Source of the DNA: an uncultured Collinsella sp.
Lineage (GTDB): Bacteria; Actinomycetota; Coriobacteriia; Coriobacteriales; Coriobacteriaceae
Assembly (NCBI GenBank): GCA_905197585.1
Contig: CAJJZO010000044.1
Location: 1-11,188, forward strand
Reading direction: 5' to 3'
Length of the DNA: 11,188 nucleotides
This document shows, piece by piece, positions 1 through 6,059 of this stretch (positions are counted from its first letter, which is position 1; each line of letters begins with the position of its first letter). The translations under genes and the position numbers were made by a program. The notes below the pieces were generated by a model. It did no database searches. It saw only the letters and a program-made list of their open reading frames with translations, and was not told where the DNA came from.

Positions 1-1667
1 CTGTTCCCGTCGATACCACAGTGCTCGATTTTGCGCTGGCTAACGTCGCGCGTGCGACTTCGGCCGATGCCAACGAGACCTGCCAGGCGCTGCTCAACTA
101 TTACGCCGATCGCCCGGTCGAGGTGTCTGAGCCGCTGTCGGTCATTCCGTTCTCGTCGTCTAAAAAATGGAGTGGCGCTTCTTTTGCGCAGGGCTCCTAT
201 GTGATGGGTGCCGCGCAGTTTGTGCTCTCTGATCGTGTGTTTTCGCAGGTCGAGAACCGTGTCGCCGAGCTTGCCGATACCTGCCGCGTGCTCGTGGTGG
301 CGCGCGTGGACGGCTTTACGCCCGATGGGGATATGGTGGGCGAGGCCGAGCCCGTGGGCTTTGTGACCATCCGCGACGAGATTCGTACCTCGGCGGCCGA
401 GACCATCGGCTACTTTAACGAGCAGGGCGTGACCCTCAACTTGATGATTTTCTACGACCCGCTTTCGGTGTCGTCGATCGGGCGCGTGGTGGGAGTGCCG
501 GGGGCTGACGCTTATGTGGACGCCACGACGCTCGATACACCGGCCAAGCTTGATGCCGCAGTGGACCGCTACCATGTCTTTGGTCGTGTGACCCCGCAGC
601 AGAAGCGCGAGCTCGTGCAGGCGCTCAAGCGCCGCGAGCACACCGTGGCCATGACGGGCGACGGCGTCAACGACGTGCTGGCGCTCAAGGAGGCCGACTG
701 CTCCGTGGCCATGGCGGCCGGCTCCGATGCCGCGCGTAACGTGGCCGAGATCGTACTCGTCGACAACGACTTTGCCTCGATGCCCGCCGTGGTGGCCGAG
801 GGCCGTCGCTCCATCAACAACCTGCAGCGTTCGGCCTCACTGTTCCTGACCAAGACGCTGTTCTCGATGGGCCTGGCGGCGCTGTGTATCGCGCTGCCGC
901 CGTACCCCTTCGAGCCCATCCAGATGACGCTCATTAACTTCTTCTGCATCGGCGCGCCGGGCTTTGTGTTGGGCCTGGAGCCCAACAATGCTCGTGTGAA
1001 GGGTGCGTTTTTGAGCAACGTACTCAAGCGTGCACTGCCGGCGTCGATTGCGGTCATTTTGGCTGCGGCGCTCGATATCTTTGTGGCGCGCGTGTTTGGC
1101 TTTAGCCAGCTCACGCTGTCTACGATGTGCCTGCTTACGTCGTGCGCGGCGAGCGTCAGCCTAATCTGGCGCATCTCGCAGCCTCTCACGCCCTTACGTG
1201 TGGTGCTCTTTGTGTTTGTAGTCGCCGGCATCCTGGTGGGCGTTATCGGATTCCCGGAGCTGCTGTCTATTGCCAACCTGTCGATGGGCCAGATGGTTAT
1301 CTTGGCTGTTATCGTGGTCTTTACCTGCTCGGTGTTCTTTAAGCTCGCCACGATGATGGATTCGCTCAAGCCGCGTCGTCGTCATGCCGCAACTGGTTTT
1401 GGCCGCGGTGTGCGCGTCCGCCTGGGTCGCGGTGGCGGCAAGGTGAGCTCGACGGGCTCGACGGCCGAACGTTTTGCCAAGCGCGTCGTCGCCGACATGG
1501 CGCAGCGCCGCGAAGATCGCACCGCTCGCGAGGCCGAGGCCCGCGCACTCGAGGGCGTGGCCCAGGCCCAGCCCAAGAAAAAGAAGGGTAGCGGAGCCAA
1601 GCGCTCTCGCGTAACCAAGTCCGCCCAAGGCATCAAAGTCTCGATGCCGAGCAAAAAGAAGAAGTAA
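1..1667 (+). CDS. P-type cation-transporting ATPase, CtpE/Exp7-like (5' partial)
   Basis: This is the C-terminal part of an ATP-driven cation pump of the inner membrane. The frame is open from base 3, so the start, the actuator domain, the first membrane helices and the DKTGT phosphorylation site lie upstream. Residues here count from the GTG at 21. A nucleotide-binding stretch (IPFSSSKKWSG, 42-52) comes first. The P domain follows with DEIR (119-122), a Lys in VTPQQK (190-195) and the Mg-binding TGDGVND (212-218). About six hydrophobic helices (about 274-442) match M5-M10, including an INFF...GFVLGLEPN stretch typical of the CtpE branch. Mycobacterial CtpE and streptococcal CaxP/Exp7 are calcium-related pumps, so calcium is a reasonable but unproven substrate. 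Two oddities: the SGDN segment expected at about 144-147 reads IFYD, and a basic cytoplasmic tail of about 100 residues ends in KKKK. It ends about 100 bases before the next gene. Family placement is firm; ion specificity is not. Confidence 0.9.
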   Translation, partial: VPVDTTVLDFALANVARATSADANETCQALLNYYADRPVEVSEPLSVIPFSSSKKWSGASFAQGSYVMGAAQFVLSDRVFSQVENRVAELADTCRVLVVARVDGFTPDGDMVGEAEPVGFVTIRDEIRTSAAETIGYFNEQGVTLNLMIFYDPLSVSSIGRVVGVPGADAYVDATTLDTPAKLDAAVDRYHVFGRVTPQQKRELVQALKRREHTVAMTGDGVNDVLALKEADCSVAMAAGSDAARNVAEIVLVDNDFASMPAVVAEGRRSINNLQRSASLFLTKTLFSMGLAALCIALPPYPFEPIQMTLINFFCIGAPGFVLGLEPNNARVKGAFLSNVLKRALPASIAVILAAALDIFVARVFGFSQLTLSTMCLLTSCAASVSLIWRISQPLTPLRVVLFVFVVAGILVGVIGFPELLSIANLSMGQMVILAVIVVFTCSVFFKLATMMDSLKPRRRHAATGFGRGVRVRLGRGGGKVSSTGSTAERFAKRVVADMAQRREDRTAREAEARALEGVAQAQPKKKKGSGAKRSRVTKSAQGIKVSMPSKKKK

Positions 1668-1721
1668 CTACGCGCCCTGGCGATGTTGAATTGGTGCCTT
1701 GTTCCTGTGGGGCCGTGGCGA

Positions 1722-1730
1722 TGTTATGCT
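1722..1730 (+). promoter_or_regulatory. Putative extended -10 promoter of the zinc-ribbon gene
   Basis: TGT followed by TATGCT (1725-1730) fits an extended -10 element. The best -35 candidates are weak: TTCCTG at 1702-1707 with a 17-base spacer, or TTGTTC at 1699-1704 with 20. Transcription would begin near 1737, giving a leader of about 34 bases to the GTG at 1771. This favours that start over a TTG at 1741, which would be almost leaderless. Confidence 0.4.
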
Positions 1731-1760
1731 CTAACCTCGATTGTTTGAATTGCTTCGAAA

Positions 1761-1765
1761 AGAGG
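1761..1765 (+). promoter_or_regulatory. Ribosome binding site deciding the GTG start at 1771
   Basis: AGAGG lies five bases before the GTG at 1771. The upstream in-frame TTG codons at 1741 and 1750 have no comparable Shine-Dalgarno sequence. Starting at the GTG also puts the first zinc-ribbon cysteine at residue 3, as is usual for N-terminal zinc ribbons. Confidence 0.6.
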
Positions 1766-1770
1766 ATGCC

Positions 1771-2919
1771 GTGATCTGCCCGCATTGCCTTAAGACTATC
1801 GAGGACGGCGCCTCGTTCTGCCCCTACTGCAACGCCTATGTGGGTCCGGGCGATGGTCCCGAGCACACCGAGTTCGTGTTCTGTGAGGGCTGCGGTGCCC
1901 GTCTTTCTCCGCATGATCGCACGTGCCCAAAATGCGGACGCCCTGCTCCGGGTATCCTCTCCGAGGACGCGGCCGCATCCGACCTGGCAGCGGGCCGCAC
2001 GGCGGGCTTTCCGCGCCTAACGCAAGAGCAGATCGATACCGAGGTGCCTCATGCGCCCGCCTCGGCTGCCGCGGTTCTTTCGGACGCCGCCGATCCTAAC
2101 GAGACCTGCGTGCTGCCGGCTTTCGATAAGGATTTCGGTATCCCCAAGGTCGATATTCACACGCCCGTTTCCCTGCATGACGATGCTCAAAAACCCAAGC
2201 GCAAGGTGCATCCCGACGAGGACGCCTATCACAAGCACAAGCGTCATATCCCCAAGCCGCTCATCGTCATCGCGGTCCTTGCCGTCGTTTGCGGCGGTGC
2301 CTATTGGTTCGTGACGGCCGATCCCATGGGTGTCATGCCTGCCTTCTACGACCAGTTTGGCCAGGCTGCGCAGACGACCTTCCCCACGCGCCAAAAGGGC
2401 GAGGCGACTGAGGACGATACCAAGCAGGACGATTCTGCCGAGGTGGTCCAGGAAGAAACCGTGCTCACCGATGATCAGCTCTATACCAGACTCGACGGTC
2501 TGTATCAGACCATCGTGTCCTACGGTGATGAGGACCAGATCGGCGAGGTCATCGATTCCTTTAACAACGGTTATCTCCGAACGCCGCTGTCCACCCGTCA
2601 GGAGCTGTCGCAGAGTGCCTACGCCCTACGCGACCAGATCAAAAAGACGCAAGATGAGCTTAACAACCTTAAGTATCAGGACGATACGGTCTATGCGGAC
2701 GACATCGCCCACTTAAAGCAGCTTGCCGAGTGGATGTACGAGCGTGTCGACGTGATCTGCCAGAGCTGGGATATCTCGCTGGCCATTCCCGATGGCGAGT
2801 CGATGAGTTCCCACCAAAGCGAGATCCTGGCGCCCATCGCACAGGGCGGCAACAGCGCGCTGAACCAGTACGACGCCAATGTGGGCTCCTGGAAGCCGCA
2901 GCAGCGTTCCCAAAATTAG
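1771..2919 (+). CDS. Membrane-anchored double zinc-ribbon protein
   Basis: A 382-residue protein of unknown function starting at GTG. The N terminus carries two zinc-ribbon pairs in tandem: CPHC (C3, C6) with CPYC (C17, C20), and CEGC (C38, C41) with CPKC (C52, C55). Each pair of pairs would bind one zinc ion. A low-complexity linker rich in Ala, Asp and Pro follows (about 65-150), then a Lys/His-rich stretch and one transmembrane helix (about 162-182, IVIAVLAVVCGGAYWFV). Positive charge before the helix predicts the ribbons in the cytoplasm and the C-terminal 200 residues outside. The outer part begins with an acidic low-complexity segment (about 209-230), then a probably helical region (about 232-335) with a possible coiled coil. 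I recognise no enzyme motif. The layout resembles Gram-positive zinc-ribbon membrane proteins of the zinc_ribbon_2/DUF type. It appears to be transcribed alone, about 100 bases from each neighbour. The ribbons and topology are well supported; the role is unknown. Confidence 0.85.
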   Translation: MICPHCLKTIEDGASFCPYCNAYVGPGDGPEHTEFVFCEGCGARLSPHDRTCPKCGRPAPGILSEDAAASDLAAGRTAGFPRLTQEQIDTEVPHAPASAAAVLSDAADPNETCVLPAFDKDFGIPKVDIHTPVSLHDDAQKPKRKVHPDEDAYHKHKRHIPKPLIVIAVLAVVCGGAYWFVTADPMGVMPAFYDQFGQAAQTTFPTRQKGEATEDDTKQDDSAEVVQEETVLTDDQLYTRLDGLYQTIVSYGDEDQIGEVIDSFNNGYLRTPLSTRQELSQSAYALRDQIKKTQDELNNLKYQDDTVYADDIAHLKQLAEWMYERVDVICQSWDISLAIPDGESMSSHQSEILAPIAQGGNSALNQYDANVGSWKPQQRSQN

Positions 2920-2951
2920 TTCGCCATAGTCGGCATAACCTACGTGCGCAA

Positions 2952-2981
2952 TTGATGTAAGCGCATGCTTATTGCTACAAT
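2952..2981 (+). promoter_or_regulatory. Promoter of the cyclophilin-TPR unit
   Basis: A -35 TTGATG (2952-2957), an 18-base spacer and a -10 TACAAT (2976-2981) preceded by TGC make an extended -10 promoter of good quality. The predicted start is near 2988, about 33 bases before the ATG at 3021. The gap 2920-3020 holds no other gene. Confidence 0.6.
2958..2971. promoter_or_regulatory. Inverted repeat in the promoter spacer (possible operator)
   Basis: TAAGC (2958-2962) and GCTTA (2967-2971) are perfect 5-base arms around GCAT. They lie between the -35 and -10 elements, where a bound regulator would affect polymerase directly. Arms this short can arise by chance. Confidence 0.3.
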
Positions 2982-3020
2982 TCGTACAAATATGCTTTAA
3001 ACGCACGAGGAAGGAACCAC

Positions 3021-3563
3021 ATGTTTGGTTTTAAGAAAGAGCTCTACACGCCCGAGTATCAGCTTGCCGGCGACGAGTGCGCCGTTATCGAGACGTCGAA
3101 GGGTACCATCAAGGTCAAGTTTGACGGCGAGGGCGCTCCCATTCATGTCGCGAACTTCTGCGAGCTTTCCACGATGGGCTTCTATGATGGCCTTAAGTTC
3201 CATCGCTATGTGCCCGGTTTTGTCATCCAGGGCGGCGACCCCAATACCCGCGATATGTCCGGCGCCGACGTCGCCGCTGGTCTTGAGGGCCCCGACGGCA
3301 TGCCCGGTACCGGTGGCCCCGGCTACTGCATCAAGGGCGAGTTTGCCACCAATCCGCGCAACAGCCATGTCGATGGTGCCCTTGCCATGGCACGCTCCAT
3401 GGACCCCGATTCCGCGGGTTCGCAGTTCTACTTCTGCCTGGGCGCCCAGCATAACCTCGATTCCGGTTACACCGTCTTTGGTACCACGGTCGAGGGTCTC
3501 GATGTGATTTCGCAGCTGCGTGCCGGCGACGAGATCGTCCATGTCGAGATCGTTCACGAGTAA
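3021..3563 (+). CDS. Cyclophilin-type peptidyl-prolyl cis-trans isomerase
   Basis: A 180-residue, single-domain cyclophilin that speeds cis-trans isomerisation of Xaa-Pro bonds in folding proteins. The catalytic core is clear: FHRYVPGFVIQGGDP (60-74) holds the key Arg62, Phe67 and Gln70. MARSMDPDSAGSQFYF (123-138) supplies the Ser-Gln-Phe wall of the proline pocket, and YTVFG (150-154) and VEGLDVI follow as in the family. The Trp that binds cyclosporin in human cyclophilin A is replaced by Asn in HNLD (144-147), so strong cyclosporin binding is not expected. No signal peptide or membrane segment is seen, so it should be cytoplasmic. The ATG has a strong AGGAAGGA ribosome site. The TPR gene starts 11 bases after the stop, so the two are almost certainly co-transcribed. 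Length and motifs are normal for a bacterial PpiB-type enzyme. Confidence 0.95.
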   Translation: MFGFKKELYTPEYQLAGDECAVIETSKGTIKVKFDGEGAPIHVANFCELSTMGFYDGLKFHRYVPGFVIQGGDPNTRDMSGADVAAGLEGPDGMPGTGGPGYCIKGEFATNPRNSHVDGALAMARSMDPDSAGSQFYFCLGAQHNLDSGYTVFGTTVEGLDVISQLRAGDEIVHVEIVHE

Positions 3564-3574
3564 AGGGGACTTCC

Positions 3575-4879
3575 TTGAATAGCCAGCTGATCCAACAGGG
3601 CCGCGCCGCTTACCGCGCGGGTGATTTTTCCGCTGCAGCCCAGATGCTTGGGGCGGCAAAGACTCCCGATGAGATTATGGGCGAGGCCGATCACCTTCGT
3701 GGCAACGCCTTGATGCACCTGGGCATGTATGCCGAGGCCGCCGAGGCTTATGCTGCCGCCCTCAACGACGGCACCTACGGCAAGCGCGGCGCGCTGCTCA
3801 CCAACCGCGGCAAGGCGCTCGCCGCCGTGGGCGACTACACGACGGCCGCCCAGGCGTTCTCTGGTGCTACGCAGGATGCTTCCTATGCCACGCCGTTCAA
3901 GGCCTATCTGGGCCTGGGCAATGCGCTGTTCCAGTCGGGCGATTATGCCAACGCGGGTACTGCCTTCCGTCAGGCTGCCATCGACGGCGCCAATCCGGCT
4001 CCTGCCGCCGCACTGGGCGAGCTTGGTCGTTGCTTCATTAAGCTCGGCCGTCCGGCGGATGCCGTGGAGACCTACCGCACGGCTATCGACTTTGCCGGCC
4101 CCCGCGACGACACGCGTGCGCTCAACGCCGGCATGGGTCAGGCACTTTCTGCCGCCGGCCGCCCCTCCGACGCACTCGACGCCTTTAACGCCGCTACTGC
4201 CGATGGCATCTACCAGCTCACCTCCGAGCAGGCCGATGAGCTTGCCCGCGTGCACGATTCGCTTGCCGCGCTGTCTGCCCAGACGGCTATGGCCACGGCT
4301 CCGGCGCCCGCGATGGACGCTCCTGCCGTCGATCCGCTCGATCCTACGGGCGCGACCGGTCAGTTTATGCCCGATCCCTCGGACACCGGCTTCTTTACGC
4401 TGTCCGAGTCCGAGATGGTCCAGCAGGACCGTCAGGATCGTAAGCAGGCCAAGGTCCGTCGTCGCCATCGCCACACGGGTCTCAAAGTCTTCATCGTGCT
4501 GCTTCTGCTCATCTTGATTGCTGCGGGCGGTCTGGGCTTTGCCTACACGCGCGGCTTTGGCTTCCCCTCGCAGGAGTCGGTTATCACCGATCTGTTCCAG
4601 GCTGCCGGCGACGGTGACACCGCAAAGGCCGAGTCTTGCCTGGCCTCGAGCCTGTCCGAGGACGCCAAGTCGATGATCATCTCCTCGATTCCGCAGGGCG
4701 CCACCGTGTCCGTCGAGGGCATGGATCAGTCCATGACCGAGACGACCGCCAAGGTTAAGGCATCGCTGTCCAAGGGCGGCGAGCAGGAGTACACCGTCAA
4801 ATTCGTGCGCTCTGACAACCATATCGGCTGGGCCGTTTCCTCGCTCGATATGGATTTCTCGGCTGCTGACAACCAGTAG
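3575..4879 (+). CDS. TPR-repeat protein with one transmembrane helix and an outer domain
   Basis: A 434-residue protein starting at TTG behind AAAGGGGA. Residues 1 to about 230 form helical tetratricopeptide-like repeats (for example near 41-62, 75-96, 109-131 and 183-206), with recurring G-D-Y and A-x-x-A-F/Y patterns such as GDYTTAAQAF and GDYANAGTAFRQA. A Pro/Ala/Asp-rich linker (about 235-285) and a very basic stretch (289-300, many Arg, Lys and His) lead to one transmembrane helix (about 303-324). The basic stretch predicts the TPRs inside the cell. The outer C-terminal domain of about 105 residues (ESVITDLFQAAGDGDTAKAE and onward) has the look of small NTF2-like/DUF4878-type domains, a tentative match. 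TPRs usually bind partner proteins; no enzyme motif is present. It shares a transcript with the cyclophilin and lies just upstream of mreB, so an envelope or secretion-related scaffold role is possible but inferred only from position. Confidence 0.85.
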   Translation: MNSQLIQQGRAAYRAGDFSAAAQMLGAAKTPDEIMGEADHLRGNALMHLGMYAEAAEAYAAALNDGTYGKRGALLTNRGKALAAVGDYTTAAQAFSGATQDASYATPFKAYLGLGNALFQSGDYANAGTAFRQAAIDGANPAPAAALGELGRCFIKLGRPADAVETYRTAIDFAGPRDDTRALNAGMGQALSAAGRPSDALDAFNAATADGIYQLTSEQADELARVHDSLAALSAQTAMATAPAPAMDAPAVDPLDPTGATGQFMPDPSDTGFFTLSESEMVQQDRQDRKQAKVRRRHRHTGLKVFIVLLLLILIAAGGLGFAYTRGFGFPSQESVITDLFQAAGDGDTAKAESCLASSLSEDAKSMIISSIPQGATVSVEGMDQSMTETTAKVKASLSKGGEQEYTVKFVRSDNHIGWAVSSLDMDFSAADNQ

Positions 4880-4901
4880 TGACCTTATGGGATTTAGCTT
4901 T

Positions 4902-4934
4902 GCCCGGCGCTTCACCGCAAGTGAGGTGCCGGGC
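4902..4934 (+). terminator. Hairpin after the TPR gene, possible terminator
   Basis: A 14-base stem (4902-4915 with 4921-4934, two G-U pairs) with the five-base loop CGCAA lies 22 bases after the TPR stop codon. Such a stable stem is typical of a terminator, but only TTGCGCT follows, with no run of T. Termination may therefore be incomplete or need a factor, leaving some read-through into mreB. Confidence 0.5.
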
Positions 4935-4940
4935 TTGCGC

Positions 4941-4949
4941 TAGTATCAT
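4941..4949 (+). promoter_or_regulatory. Possible -10 region of the mre operon promoter
   Basis: TATCAT (4944-4949, 5 of 6 consensus) or the overlapping TAGTAT (4941-4946) could be the -10 element. No convincing -35 lies at the right distance, because that position falls inside the hairpin arm. Transcription would start near 4956, giving a leader of about 39 bases. The 115-base gap 4880-4994 otherwise holds only the hairpin and a short dyad. Confidence 0.3.
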
Positions 4950-4984
4950 GAACTAGTAGTTTTCCAGCAATCATCCAACACATC

Positions 4985-4989
4985 AGGAG
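4985..4989 (+). promoter_or_regulatory. Ribosome binding site deciding the TTG start of mreB
   Basis: AGGAG stands five bases before the TTG at 4995. The ATG at 5007 would be 17 bases away, too far, so the TTG is the better start. Confidence 0.6.
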
Positions 4990-4994
4990 TTGCG

Positions 4995-6038
4995 TTGTTT
5001 TCTTTGATGGATATGTTCTTCGGTAGCTATGCGGGCGATCTTGCCATCGACCTCGGCACCGCAAATACGCTTGTCTCCGTGCGCGGCAAGGGCATCGTCA
5101 TCCGCGAGCCCTCTGTTGTCGCCATCGACAAGAACGACGAGCGCATCCTGGCGGTCGGTATCGAGGCAAAGCGCATGCTCGGCCGTACGCCCGGCAACAT
5201 CGTGGCCGTTCGTCCCCTGAAGGACGGCGTCATCGCCGACTTCGATGTTACCGAGGCCATGCTTCGCTACTTTATCGACAAGGCTTCCGAGAAGCGCTAT
5301 CCGTGGACCCCGCGTCCGCGCGTTGTCGTCTGCGTTCCCTCCGGCGTCACGTCGGTCGAGAAGCGAGCTGTCTTTGAGGCCACGATCCAGGCCGGTGCCC
5401 GCCAGGCCTACCTGATCGAGGAGCCCATGGCCGCCGCTATCGGCGCCGACCTGCCCGTCGAGGAACCCACCGGCTCCATGGTCATCGACATCGGCGGCGG
5501 TACCACCGAGGTCGCCGTTATCGCCATGGGCGGCATTGTCGTCTCGCAGTCCATCCGTATTGCCGGCGACGAGTTCGATCAGGCCATCCTCACGCACGTT
5601 CGCGATGCCTACAACCTGGCCATCGGCGAGCGTACGGCAGAGGACATCAAGATCAAGGTCGGTTCCGCCGTGCCGCTCAAGGACGAGCTCGACGTCGAGG
5701 TCAACGGCCGCGACGTGATCACCGGTCTGCCCAAGACCGTGCGCATCGAGAGCGAGGAGATTCGTCGCGCGCTCAACAAGCCGCTCGACGAGATGGCCAA
5801 GGCCGTCAAGGACGCCCTCGATGCCACGCCTCCCGATCTCGCCTCGGACCTTATGTACTACGGCATTTTGCAGACCGGTGGCGGCGCGCTACTGCGCGGT
5901 CTCGACGTGCGACTGCGCGATGAGACCGGTGTTTCGGTCAACGTCAGCCCCACGGCGCTCGATAACGTCGTTAACGGCTGTGCCCGCGTGCTCGAGGCCA
6001 ATGCGTTTGATGGCGGCTTCGTCCAGACCAATGCTTAA
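4995..6038 (+). CDS. mreB: Rod shape-determining protein MreB
   Basis: Bacterial actin homologue (347 residues, full length) that polymerises on ATP under the cytoplasmic membrane and orients lateral-wall synthesis. The actin/HSP70 nucleotide site is complete: phosphate-1 loop AIDLGTANT (17-25), the IEEP segment (141-144), phosphate-2 loop VIDIGGGTTEVAV (163-175) and adenosine motif TGGGALLRGL (294-303). RIAGDEFDQAI (188-198) is also typical. The N-terminal MFSLMDMFFG is hydrophobic and could help membrane binding, as in other MreBs. The start is a TTG with a good ribosome site. mreC follows 21 bases after the stop, with pbp2 and rodA downstream, so this is mreB of the elongation machine rather than an isolated mbl-like copy. 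The late segment near 325-332 reads VVNGCARV where many MreBs have a V-A-x-G-T-G pattern, a small variation of uncertain meaning. Confidence 0.97.
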   Translation: MFSLMDMFFGSYAGDLAIDLGTANTLVSVRGKGIVIREPSVVAIDKNDERILAVGIEAKRMLGRTPGNIVAVRPLKDGVIADFDVTEAMLRYFIDKASEKRYPWTPRPRVVVCVPSGVTSVEKRAVFEATIQAGARQAYLIEEPMAAAIGADLPVEEPTGSMVIDIGGGTTEVAVIAMGGIVVSQSIRIAGDEFDQAILTHVRDAYNLAIGERTAEDIKIKVGSAVPLKDELDVEVNGRDVITGLPKTVRIESEEIRRALNKPLDEMAKAVKDALDATPPDLASDLMYYGILQTGGGALLRGLDVRLRDETGVSVNVSPTALDNVVNGCARVLEANAFDGGFVQTNA

Positions 6039-6059
6039 TTTCCAAAAGGTGGATTCCAT

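Noticed and set aside
569..1369. Open frame of 266 codons on the minus strand, opposite the ATPase gene
   Set aside because: It lies opposite conserved ATPase motifs and is Ser/Thr/Arg-rich with no recognisable domain.
1629..1648. Possible terminator stem GGCATC/GATGCC at the end of the ATPase gene
   Set aside because: It lies inside the coding region, has a six-base stem with an eight-base loop, and is followed by A/G-rich sequence, not T.
1741..1770. Start of the zinc-ribbon protein at TTG 1741
   Set aside because: No ribosome site precedes it and it is only a few bases from the predicted transcription start. The GTG at 1771 has AGAGG at good spacing.
3554..4915. Open frame of 453 codons on the minus strand, opposite the TPR gene
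   Set aside because: The + strand protein has TPR repeats, a basic-flanked membrane helix and a good ribosome site. The minus frame is a Gly/Arg-rich shadow created by G+C bias, with no family resemblance.
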